NCBI RefSeq assembly: GCF_001297015.1
Contig: NZ_LIGE01000023.1
Location: forward strand, 372,001 to 436,000
Direction: 5' to 3'
Length of the DNA: 64,000 nt
Source of the DNA: Pseudomonas sp. RIT-PI-r
GTDB lineage: Bacteria > Pseudomonadota > Gammaproteobacteria > Pseudomonadales > Pseudomonadaceae
Within the stretch, counting starts at the first letter, position 1, and each line of letters begins with the position of its first letter. The notes beneath the pieces were generated by a model. The model did not search any database. It had not been told where the DNA came from and saw nothing but the letters and a program-made list of their open reading frames with translations. Below, in pieces: positions 25,619-33,377 of this stretch. The position numbers and the translations under genes were made by a program.

Positions 25619-26116
25619 ATGTCTGGAAAACCCGCCGCGCGCGTCACCGACCCGACCACCTGCCCCATTCCCGGTCACGGCACCAACCCGATTGCCAGCG
25701 GCTCCGGCGACGTCTTCTTCAACGGCCTCGCCGCCGCCCGCCTCGGCGACACCTGCACCTGCGGCCAAGCCCTCAATGGCGCGTTCTCCGCGACGGTGTT
25801 CATCAATGGCAAAAACGCCATGACCCTCGACAGCACCGCCAGCCATGGCGGCGTCGTGGTCGGCGGCTCCGGTGACGTCATCATCGGCAGCTCGCACACG
25901 CCTGCGCCGTTCATTCCGCCGCTGCCGATCGTTGGCCAGCCGCTGATTGAATTTAAAGCCGTCAGCGCCGGCAACGGCGAACCCATCGCCGCACAAGGCT
26001 ACGAAATCGAAACCGCCGAAGGCCGCATCGTCAAAGGCCAGACCAACGAAAAAGGCATGACCCAAAGCGTCGCCACGCGCCAGCCGGACCTGGCCATCGT
26101 GCGCTGGACAGCCTGA
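25619..26116 (+). CDS. PAAR-domain protein (type VI secretion spike tip)
   Basis: The 165-residue protein sharpens the VgrG spike of a type VI secretion system and carries or recruits effectors. The PAAR domain fills about residues 1-100: KPAARVTDPTTCP, GTNPIASGSGDVFFNGLAAARLGDTC, FINGKNAMTLDSTASHGGVVVGGSGDV, with the Cys and His positions that bind the tip zinc. The C-terminal 65 residues (about 100-165) form a small extension with IETAEGRIVKGQTNEKGMTQSV that may dock the next gene product. No VgrG, Hcp or adaptor gene is in the window, so the apparatus must be encoded elsewhere. GGAG precedes the ATG. The gene is followed 16 bp later by the putative effector. Confidence 0.88.
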   Translation: MSGKPAARVTDPTTCPIPGHGTNPIASGSGDVFFNGLAAARLGDTCTCGQALNGAFSATVFINGKNAMTLDSTASHGGVVVGGSGDVIIGSSHTPAPFIPPLPIVGQPLIEFKAVSAGNGEPIAAQGYEIETAEGRIVKGQTNEKGMTQSVATRQPDLAIVRWTA

Positions 26117-26132
26117 CTTTCAAGGAAGAACC

Positions 26133-27293
26133 ATGACCGGACAATGCATCGCTCCAGACGACCTGGACATGAAAAAGCTCTGGGACAGCACCTGCGAGCT
26201 GCCCACCTGCAAACGCGAAACCAACACCGCCGGCCCCAACCCGAAAACCCGCGTCGAAGTCCCGCTACTGACCTGCAACTGCCTGTGGCGCCGCTTCCAG
26301 AAAGAAGCCGAAGACTGGGTCGCCCCCGGCGGCGTCCTCATCGCCGACCCCCAAGCCCGCAACCGCAAAATCAATGCCGCGTACGCGCAGCTGTGGCTGG
26401 CGGATAACCGCTTTCAGTGGGCGGGGCTGGCGGCGTTTGCTTCGAAGCAGGTGGGGTGTGGACTGTTACATGCTGCCAGTTTGCAAAAAGGCATTGCCGC
26501 TGAAAAAGAGGCTCATCGAAAGTTGCGTGAAGCGCCTGCGGAGACTCTTTATGAGGGGTTTGGATTCAAGTTCAGCCGCACCGACCCCAAGGTTCAGGCC
26601 GAAGTCGATAAGGCCACATCAGAGAATCCGGTTCCTACTACCGACATTACCTTGGGCGACAGCTCCAGATCGCTGGTTCAACAGCAACTGGACTACGTTT
26701 ACGAGATGCTTGCGTTGGGCAACACGGCTTTATTTCTGGACGTTTATCCCTTGCACCGTTTTTTTATGGTGCGTGGATACAAGGAAATGGAGAAATGCCT
26801 GAGGAGCCGGCCAGAAATTGCCAACGATGTAATGTGGCCCATCGGTAAAACCGTTCGATTCGGCGTCGCTCACAAGGAGATCTTTGATACGTTTGAAGCC
26901 ATTGATGCAGGAAACATCGCCGACAGCGTTAACTCCATGGCCGCTCATGAGCAAATCAATATTCTGCAACCTGCAATGTATGAAGACGTGCATTTCGCCT
27001 CTCTCATCCGTGGTACTCACGCTTCAGACATAGTTTCTGTCGTCACGGGACTGCTTTCAGGCGTACCAGAGGGGATACAACTCACTTTGGCGAGTCAGTG
27101 CAAAGCGCCCGACAGCCGAAGCGTCACATTTAGCAGCAATCCGTTAGCCAATTTGGCGGACAAGGATCAAAGGATGAAATTCGTTCTGCGTGCTGCCGCA
27201 CAGTTCAATAATTTGTTGAAAAATCCGACAACAAAAAGTCAGTTGCAAAGCTCCATCAGTGATATCGCTAGTGGAAAGGGTGTGCACCAGTGA
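26133..27293 (+). CDS. Candidate type VI effector (DUF2515-like) encoded next to the PAAR gene
   Basis: The 386-residue protein has no signal peptide and no motif I can assign to a reaction. The N-terminal 110 residues are cysteine-containing and polar (CELPTCKRET, LLTCNCLWRRFQKEAEDW). The rest is largely helical with NTALFLDVYPLHRFFMVRGYKEMEKCLR (near 205-232) and resembles proteins annotated DUF2515 in pseudomonads, though I cannot confirm this. GC content falls clearly from about 26450 onward, so the C-terminal part looks separately acquired, as in modular polymorphic toxins. Its stop codon overlaps the first small membrane-protein gene by 4 bp, which fits an effector-immunity pair. Confidence 0.5.
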   Translation: MTGQCIAPDDLDMKKLWDSTCELPTCKRETNTAGPNPKTRVEVPLLTCNCLWRRFQKEAEDWVAPGGVLIADPQARNRKINAAYAQLWLADNRFQWAGLAAFASKQVGCGLLHAASLQKGIAAEKEAHRKLREAPAETLYEGFGFKFSRTDPKVQAEVDKATSENPVPTTDITLGDSSRSLVQQQLDYVYEMLALGNTALFLDVYPLHRFFMVRGYKEMEKCLRSRPEIANDVMWPIGKTVRFGVAHKEIFDTFEAIDAGNIADSVNSMAAHEQINILQPAMYEDVHFASLIRGTHASDIVSVVTGLLSGVPEGIQLTLASQCKAPDSRSVTFSSNPLANLADKDQRMKFVLRAAAQFNNLLKNPTTKSQLQSSISDIASGKGVHQ

Positions 27294-27943
27294 CTCATTC
27301 GAATCAACGGCTTTTGATACTGTTTTTTTCCGTTCTTCTGGTCACAGGGGTCTTAATGTACTCCCGCTGGAGTCCCAAGACCCTATCCGTTCATATCGGA
27401 AAACCCTACGAACGGGTCATTAAGGATTCAACTTTCCCGGTCGAAGATAAAACGGCGATCTATCCTGGCGATCCTAATGACCCGAAGGATCCCGCGCGCC
27501 CAGGCTCTACATGGATTAGCAGCCCGACCATCATTGAGTTTGATGATCCTGTTAATGGCTTCAAACTTCCCCCGACTGTATTCGGCGCTGTGACGTATGC
27601 AAGCCAGAGAGTCTCGACACTGACGACCTCGCCGATGATAGAAACTTTGCCGTTCGCAGAAGCTCTGGATCGATTAGTTGTTACTCAGAGCAACCTCAAA
27701 TCGCGAGGATGGAAGCTTGAGCCTTTGGAAAAAAACGACTGGTTCAATCTTGACTCCATTCCGGAACGTGAGCGGCTACGGGCGAAACTCTTTGATCAAG
27801 CTGTTGGCATTGATTTGTACGTACCGGGAAAGTACAGCTTGCTGCTCTTGATCAAGTGCTACGCAAGCTGTGACAAGCAAGATCCGACGACTGCGAAATA
27901 TCTGATTGATATCAGTGTGGGTCGGGATCGAAGCGGAGCATGA
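27290..27943 (+). CDS. Putative immunity protein 1, membrane-anchored (paralogue of the next gene)
   Basis: The 217-residue protein has one N-terminal membrane segment or uncleaved signal (LLILFFSVLLVTGVLMYS, residues 8-25) and a soluble, probably periplasmic remainder. It aligns end to end with the next product through shared stretches such as IGKPY, KDS-FPVE-KTA-YP-DP, STWI-SP, FDDP--GF-LP, TTSPM-ETLPF, KLFDQA-G, KYSLL--IKCYA-CD and TAKYLIDI. The family is not known to me. Tandem duplicates directly after a toxin-like gene are typical of immunity arrays. Low GC compared with the chromosome supports horizontal origin. It overlaps the neighbours on both sides by 4 bp. Confidence 0.5.
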   Translation: MTHSNQRLLILFFSVLLVTGVLMYSRWSPKTLSVHIGKPYERVIKDSTFPVEDKTAIYPGDPNDPKDPARPGSTWISSPTIIEFDDPVNGFKLPPTVFGAVTYASQRVSTLTTSPMIETLPFAEALDRLVVTQSNLKSRGWKLEPLEKNDWFNLDSIPERERLRAKLFDQAVGIDLYVPGKYSLLLLIKCYASCDKQDPTTAKYLIDISVGRDRSGA

Positions 27944-28581
27944 GTAATCGGTACAAGTGGCGCAGTCGATACTGGCGCAGAGCAGCGTTTTTCATGCTGT
28001 ATGTATGCCTGACGTCTTTCCACTATCCGCTGGATTTTCTGGTCGTTCGCATCGGCAAGCCCTATGCCGAAGTCGTCAAAGACTCCAGTTTTCCTGTTGA
28101 GCGGAAAACAGCCGTGTACCCAAGTGACCCGCCCAAGGTCGACTCGACCTGGATTGGCAGCCCGGTCGTGATCACTTTTGATGACCCTGAACATGGCTTC
28201 ACTTTGCCCAAAACCATCTACGGGGCGGTGGGCTACACCAAAGAGAAAGTAGACGGCATAACAACGTCTCCAATGGTTGAAACACTTCCCTTCGACCAGA
28301 CGGTGAAACTTTTGAGTGAGCTGCAAGCGAGGTTCAGGGACGCCAAATGGATTCCTGAACCCGTTGAGGGAAATGATTGGATCAAAGTGCAAAGCGATGA
28401 TGAAAAGCGACAGCTACAAGCGAAGCTTTTTGATCAGGCGGATGGGGTCATTCTGCTGGTTCCGCACAAATACAGCCTGTTGATGCACATCAAGTGCTAT
28501 GCGCGTTGTGATGAGCGGAATGTGGAAACGGCCAAGTATCTGATCGACATCGGGCTCAGTAAAGACCATTTCAGTGATTGA
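27940..28581 (+). CDS. Putative immunity protein 2, paralogue of the preceding gene
   Basis: The 213-residue protein has an N-terminal membrane segment (AAFFMLYVCLTSFHYPLDFLVV, about 14-35) and a body clearly homologous to the previous product. The N-termini differ most, whereas the central 150 residues share most conserved blocks. It is the last gene of the PAAR operon and ends 21 bp before the right-hand family B REPIN. Two diverged immunity copies would suggest protection against two toxin variants, one perhaps no longer encoded here. This is inferred from context only. Confidence 0.5.
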   Translation: MSNRYKWRSRYWRRAAFFMLYVCLTSFHYPLDFLVVRIGKPYAEVVKDSSFPVERKTAVYPSDPPKVDSTWIGSPVVITFDDPEHGFTLPKTIYGAVGYTKEKVDGITTSPMVETLPFDQTVKLLSELQARFRDAKWIPEPVEGNDWIKVQSDDEKRQLQAKLFDQADGVILLVPHKYSLLMHIKCYARCDERNVETAKYLIDIGLSKDHFSD

Positions 28582-28601
28582 TTCAGCCACACCCGCAAAC
28601 C

Positions 28602-28693
28602 CTGTGGGAGCTGGCTTGCCAGCGATGGCGGCGTGTCAGGCAGCATCAATGTCGGCAGTGCCGCCCTCATCGCTGGCAAGCCAGCTCCAACAG
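28602..28693. repeat. REPIN, family B copy 2 (right flank of the PAAR island)
   Basis: Near-identical to copy 1 at 25408, differing at a handful of bases (for example CTCCAACAG in place of CTCCCACAG). The remainder of the gap to 28883 holds the promoter region of the next gene and a small GCCCC-TCT-GGGGC hairpin near 28850. Confidence 0.9.
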
Positions 28694-28883
28694 GGATTTG
28701 TGGTGATTGTGGAAGGGGGTGGATGAAGTGCTTTTCATGACACTTTTGTTTCAATCCACACTTTAGCTGTGCAATGCTGGCGCCCAGTCCGTTAGCCAAC
28801 TACAGCTTAAGTATCAAAAACGTAGAAACCGCGCGGTACCGTCCACTTGCCCCTCTGGGGCGCTGCTATTACAGGGGGTTTGC

Positions 28884-30542
28884 ATGCTCACCCTGCTCAA
28901 TCTGCTTTCCGCCGTGGCCTTGCTGATCTGGGGCACGCACATCGTTCGAACCGGCATCCTGCGGGTTTACGGCACCAATCTGCGCCATGTGATCGGCCAG
29001 AACATGTCCAAGCGCTGGCTCGCGTTCGTTGCCGGCATCGTCGTCACCGCGATGGTGCAGAGCAGCAACGCCACGGCCATGCTTGTCACTTCCTTCGTCG
29101 GCCAGGGCCTGATGGCGCTGACCCCGGCGCTGGCGACCATGCTCGGCGCCGACGTTGGTACCGCGCTGATGGCGCGGGTGCTGACGTTTGACTTGTCGTG
29201 GCTGTCGCCGCTACTGATTTTCCTTGGGGTGATTTTCTTTCTGTCGCGCAAACAGACGCGGCTCGGGCAGATGGGCCGGGTCTCCATCGGGCTCGGGCTG
29301 ATCATTCTCGCGCTGCAATTGATCGTCGAGGCCGCTGCGCCGATCACCCACGCACAAGGGGTGAAGGTGATTTTCGCCTCGCTGACCGGCGACATCCTCC
29401 TCGATGCCTTGGTCGGCGCGTTGTTCGCGATGATTTCCTACTCCAGCCTCGCCGCCGTGCTGCTCACCGCGACCCTCGCCGGCGCCAGTGTGATCAGCCT
29501 GCCGGTGGCGATCGGTCTGGTGATTGGCGCCAACATCGGCAGCGGCATTCTTGCGTTCATGAGTACCAGCATGCAGAACGCTGCCGGCCGGCAAGTGGCG
29601 CTGGGCAGTCTGTTGTACAAACTGATCGGCCTGCTGCTGATCATTCCGGTGCTCGACCCGCTGGTGCACTGGATCGACAGCCTCGATTTCAGCCCGCAGG
29701 AAATGGTCATCGGCTTCCACCTGCTCTACAACACTGCACGCTGCCTGATTCTGCTGCCAAGCGTTGGGCCGATGGCGCGGCTGTGTGCGTGGCTGCTGCC
29801 GGAGCGCCCGGAGGCCAATGGCACCGCCAAGCCACGGCATCTCGACGCCACCGCGCTGGTCACGCCGAGTCTGGCACTGGCCAACGCCGCACGGGAAACC
29901 CTGCGCATGGGCGATCTGCTGGAAAACATGCTCGACGCGACCCTCGATGTGTTGCGTGGCAAGCAGACCGCCGTCACTCAGGAAATACGTCGGCTGACCG
30001 ACGACGTCGAAGCGCTGTATAGCGCGATCAAACTGTATCTTGCGCAGATGCCCCGCGAGGATCTCGGCGAGCAGGACAGTCGGCGCTGGGCCGAGATCAT
30101 CGAGCTGGCGATCAACCTCAAATTGGCCGCAGACCTGATCGAACGCATGCTGCGCAAGATCCAGCAGCAGAAAACCTCGCAGCGCCGCTCGTTTTCCGAG
30201 GAAGGCCTGGAGGATCTGGCCGGACTGCAGCAGCAATTGATTTCCAATCTGCGTTTAGGTCTATCCGTATTCCTGAGCGGCGACCGGGAAAGCGCTCGGC
30301 AGTTGCTGCGTGAGAAACGCCGTTTTCGCGCACAGGAGCGGCGTCTGGCCCATGCGCATGTCAGCCGTTTGCAACGCAAGATCGTGCAGAGTATCGAGAC
30401 CAGTTCGCTGCATCTGGAGTTGATTGCCGACATGAAGCGGCTCAATTCGCTGTTTTGCGGCAGTGCCTATGTGGTGCTGGAAACGGCGGACACCGGCGCG
30501 CTGCCGGCGGACGATATTGCCGACATTACGCATTCGCCTTGA
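28884..30542 (+). CDS. Na+/phosphate symporter family protein with C-terminal PhoU-like domain
   Basis: The 552-residue membrane protein has an N-terminal half with two Na/Pi-cotransporter repeats. The QSSNATAMLVTSFVGQGL motif (near 52-70) is the first, and SYSSLAAVLLTATLAGA (near 183) with GANIGSGILAFMSTSMQNAAGRQ (near 212-234) is the second. The C-terminal 220 residues (about 330-550) are a soluble helical PhoU-like domain that probably senses phosphate status. Members move phosphate with sodium, and some act in export. An upstream GGGGG may serve as the ribosome-binding site. No phosphate-regulon genes adjoin, and I saw no convincing PhoB box. Confidence 0.88.
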   Translation: MLTLLNLLSAVALLIWGTHIVRTGILRVYGTNLRHVIGQNMSKRWLAFVAGIVVTAMVQSSNATAMLVTSFVGQGLMALTPALATMLGADVGTALMARVLTFDLSWLSPLLIFLGVIFFLSRKQTRLGQMGRVSIGLGLIILALQLIVEAAAPITHAQGVKVIFASLTGDILLDALVGALFAMISYSSLAAVLLTATLAGASVISLPVAIGLVIGANIGSGILAFMSTSMQNAAGRQVALGSLLYKLIGLLLIIPVLDPLVHWIDSLDFSPQEMVIGFHLLYNTARCLILLPSVGPMARLCAWLLPERPEANGTAKPRHLDATALVTPSLALANAARETLRMGDLLENMLDATLDVLRGKQTAVTQEIRRLTDDVEALYSAIKLYLAQMPREDLGEQDSRRWAEIIELAINLKLAADLIERMLRKIQQQKTSQRRSFSEEGLEDLAGLQQQLISNLRLGLSVFLSGDRESARQLLREKRRFRAQERRLAHAHVSRLQRKIVQSIETSSLHLELIADMKRLNSLFCGSAYVVLETADTGALPADDIADITHSP

Positions 30543-30590
30543 ACGTTTTACGGCTGGGTTTAGTCAGTTACTTTGATTCAGCCTTCAGGC

Positions 30591-30662
30591 CGCTATCGCG
30601 AGCAGGCTCACTCCTACAGGGGGACGCATTCCAAATGTAGGAGTGAGCCTGCTCGCGATGGG
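30591..30662. repeat. REP doublet, family A copy 3, arms inside-out
   Basis: Here the arm CCGCTATCGCGAGCAGGCTC... comes first and the TGTAGGAGTGAGCC arm second, the reverse of the arrangement in the other five family A elements. The two REPs face outward with a 17-bp spacer. It lies between two genes on the plus strand. Confidence 0.85.
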
Positions 30663-30711
30663 GCCCTGACTGACGACACGGATCTCCAAATCAGCCGTAT
30701 GGAAGCCTGTT

Positions 30712-32103
30712 ATGCGTTGCCTGTTGTTCGCCTGTCTGTTGCTCGGTTCCCTGCCCGCCTTTGCCCTGGATCGCTTTCAGGTCGAAGGCTATGCGCTGCC
30801 CAACGGTTTGCAGTTGCTGCTCAAACCCGGCACCGAGCGTGGGCATGTGGCGATCCGCTTGGTGGTCGGCGTTGGCCTCGACGATTTCGATTGCGATGAC
30901 AAAGAGCTGCCGCACCTGCTCGAACATCTGCTGTTCAGCGGCATCGACGCCACTGGCGAAGGCGGTTTAGAGGAACGCATGCAAGCGTTGGGCGGCGACT
31001 GGAATGCCTTTACCAGTAACGCCGATACCACCTTCGTCATCGAAGCCCCGGCGAAAAACCAGCGCAAGGTCCTCGACCTGCTCCTCGATCTGCTTACGCA
31101 AACACGCATCGACGACAACGCGATCAACGCCGCCAAACGTGTAGTCGAGCGTGAGGACGGCGGCCATTACACGCGTCTGCAGCGCTTTCTTGACCGCCAG
31201 GATCTCGGCCACACCGCGAGCAATCAGCTCGCCGTCGAACTTGGCTTGAAATGTCCGCAACGCGCCGAGGTCGGCCACCTGACCCAGGAGCAACTGGAGA
31301 AGGTGCGCAAGGCCTGGTACGCGCCGAACAACATGACCCTGATCGTCGTCGGTGAGCTCGACAAACTGCTGCCGGCCTATCTGGAACGCACCTGGGGCGC
31401 CCTCGAAGCGGTCGACCCGAGCGAACATCGGCCACTGCCGGACATCCGCACCAGCGCCGCCCATGAACGCACCCTCACCCGTGGTTTCATCGGCGACAGC
31501 GCCAAGCTGCACTGGCTGGTGCCGGAACCGGTGATCGATGATCAATACGACCAGACCTTCGACATCCTCAAGGATTACCTCGACTGGGCGCTGTATCGAC
31601 AGATTCGCCTCAATCACGGTTTGTCCTACGGGCCCTGGGCCGAGCGCGAAGTGTTTGGCGGCGTCGGCTTCATGAGTCTGAACGCCGATCTGGATCGCGA
31701 TGACGTCGACGAGGCGATCCAGGTGCTGGAAGACCTCAAGGCCGATCTGCTGAAAAACGGCCTCGATCCGGACACCTTTGCGCGGATCAAACAGGCTTCC
31801 ATCGCCCATCAGGCCTGGGCGGTCCAGGGCAACAGCGCGCTGGCGGATTATTACTGGAGCGCCCTCGGTGATTACCAGGACGGCCGTTTTGCCAACCCGG
31901 CGCGTGAGCTGCAAGGAGTGACCCTGGAAGCAGCGAACAAGGCCATGCGCGAGTTGCTGTTGCAGCCGGGGTATTTGCGGATCGAGAAGCCGTTGATCAG
32001 TGATGATCAGGTGTTGTGGTTGAGCGCGGGGGGTATCGGTGTGTTGCTGCTCATCCTGATCGGCTGGCGCTTGCACCACCGCCGCCGGCCGGCCGAACAC
32101 TAA
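30712..32103 (+). CDS. M16 family zinc peptidase, exported and C-terminally membrane-anchored
   Basis: The 463-residue protein has a signal peptide (MRCLLFACLLLGSLPAFA, cleavage near 18). The M16A domain carries the inverted zinc motif His68-Leu-Leu-Glu71-His72, with a probable third ligand in the following VVEREDGGHY region near 145. A C-terminal M16-like half without its own zinc motif extends to about 425. The end has a hydrophobic segment LWLSAGGIGVLLLILIGW followed by a basic tail RLHHRRRP, so the enzyme is predicted to sit in the inner membrane facing the periplasm. The substrate is unknown. Most periplasmic M16 pairs come as two genes; this one stands alone. Confidence 0.88.
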   Translation: MRCLLFACLLLGSLPAFALDRFQVEGYALPNGLQLLLKPGTERGHVAIRLVVGVGLDDFDCDDKELPHLLEHLLFSGIDATGEGGLEERMQALGGDWNAFTSNADTTFVIEAPAKNQRKVLDLLLDLLTQTRIDDNAINAAKRVVEREDGGHYTRLQRFLDRQDLGHTASNQLAVELGLKCPQRAEVGHLTQEQLEKVRKAWYAPNNMTLIVVGELDKLLPAYLERTWGALEAVDPSEHRPLPDIRTSAAHERTLTRGFIGDSAKLHWLVPEPVIDDQYDQTFDILKDYLDWALYRQIRLNHGLSYGPWAEREVFGGVGFMSLNADLDRDDVDEAIQVLEDLKADLLKNGLDPDTFARIKQASIAHQAWAVQGNSALADYYWSALGDYQDGRFANPARELQGVTLEAANKAMRELLLQPGYLRIEKPLISDDQVLWLSAGGIGVLLLILIGWRLHHRRRPAEH

Positions 32104-32106
32104 CCC

Positions 32107-32195
32107 TGTAGGAGTGAGCCTGCTCGCGATAGCGGTCCTTCAGTCACCATTTCTTCGGCTGATACACCGCTATCGCGAGCAGGCTCACTCCTACA
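32107..32195. repeat. REPIN, family A copy 4
   Basis: Standard inward-facing arms; it begins 4 bp after the M16 peptidase stop codon and may terminate or stabilise that transcript. Confidence 0.9.
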
Positions 32196-32294
32196 AGGGA
32201 ATGCGTTGGTTTTAAGTGACCGGCAGCCTCGCCACAGCGCCCGGCGGGCGCTACTCTGTCGAGGTTTTTTCCTATCCAGTTGTGAACCGCCCAA

Positions 32295-33323
32295 ATGCCG
32301 AAAATACAGCTCCTGATCCAGCGCATTCTCGAACTGATGAAGCGCTATCCCGGGGTCATTGCGCTCGGCGGTTTCATCTCCGGGGTCGGCAGTTTCATCA
32401 TGGTCGACCGTCAGCAAGGGCTGGCGAGCTGGATCACCGTGATCATGCTGCTCAGCTGGATCTGGCTGATGTTGGAAAACACCCTCACCGGCCTCTTCAC
32501 CCGCGTGTTCAAACGCGAGATTCCCCAGCCGCTGCTGCGTTACGCGACGCAGATGATCCATCAGGAAAGCCTGTTTTTCGTTCTGCCGTTCTTCTTCATC
32601 ACCACGACCTGGAACAGCGGTCAGTTGTTCTTCACCGGCCTGCTCAGCGTCGCGGCACTGATTTCCATCGTCGATCCGCTCTATTACAAATGGCTGGCGC
32701 CCCGGCGCTGGGCGTTTCTCGCGTTGCACACGCTGACCCTGTTCGCCGCCCTGCTTACCGCGTTGCCGGTGATCATGCACCTGACCACCGCGCAGAGCTT
32801 CAAGTGGGCGCTGGGCATTGCCGTGCTGTTGTCGTTCCCGAGTCTGGCGTCGATCTTCCCGATCCGCACGCTGCGCAACGCGCTGGCGATTCTGTGCATC
32901 ACCGTCGGCATTGGTGGCGTCGGCTGGGCGCTGCGTTCGTGGGTGCCACCGGCGACGTTGTGGATGACCGACGTCGCAATCAGCACGCAAATGCAGGATC
33001 GCACGCCCGGCGCCAGTCTCGACACGGTCAGCGCCGAGCAGATTCGTGGCGATGGCCTCTACGCCTACACCGCGATCAACGCGCCACGCGGGCTCGATGA
33101 GCGGATTTATCACGTTTGGCAGTTCAACGGCAAAGAGGTCGACCGCATTCCGCTCGATATCCACGGCGGGCGCAAGGAAGGCTACCGGGCGTGGACGCAC
33201 AAGCAGAATTTCCCCGGCAACCCGGCGGGTAAATGGCAGGTACGAGTGCTGACCGAGGATGGCCAGGTGATCGGCGTGCTGCGCTTCGAAATCACCGACA
33301 GCACAGCGATCAAAGAAAAGTAG
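32295..33323 (+). CDS. DUF5924/DUF2914 membrane protein
   Basis: The 342-residue protein has about seven hydrophobic segments in residues 18-225 (for example VIALGGFISGVGSFIMV, ITVIMLLSWIWLML and ALAILCITVGIGGVGWAL). A soluble C-terminal domain (about 240-340) follows, with a beta-sandwich-like pattern LYAYTAINAPRGLDERIYHVWQFNG and the DUF2914 block WTHKQNFPGNPAGKWQVRVLT. The family is known only as a conserved pseudomonad protein of unknown function. The C-terminal domain probably faces the periplasm. It is followed 54 bp later by the MCE operon in the same direction, but cotranscription is uncertain. Confidence 0.65.
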   Translation: MPKIQLLIQRILELMKRYPGVIALGGFISGVGSFIMVDRQQGLASWITVIMLLSWIWLMLENTLTGLFTRVFKREIPQPLLRYATQMIHQESLFFVLPFFFITTTWNSGQLFFTGLLSVAALISIVDPLYYKWLAPRRWAFLALHTLTLFAALLTALPVIMHLTTAQSFKWALGIAVLLSFPSLASIFPIRTLRNALAILCITVGIGGVGWALRSWVPPATLWMTDVAISTQMQDRTPGASLDTVSAEQIRGDGLYAYTAINAPRGLDERIYHVWQFNGKEVDRIPLDIHGGRKEGYRAWTHKQNFPGNPAGKWQVRVLTEDGQVIGVLRFEITDSTAIKEK

Positions 33324-33377
33324 TCCGGTTCGTGCTATTACGTTAGTTCGCATAAAGGCCGAACAAGCACGGAGCTT

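Noticed and set aside
25619..28581. Prophage or tail-fibre remnant
   Set aside because: No phage structural, lysis or integrase genes are present; the PAAR domain and immunity-like genes fit a type VI cargo module better.
28694..28883. PhoB box upstream of the Na/Pi symporter
   Set aside because: Only a single weak half-site (around TTCATGACAC) is visible; two 11-bp direct repeats are needed.
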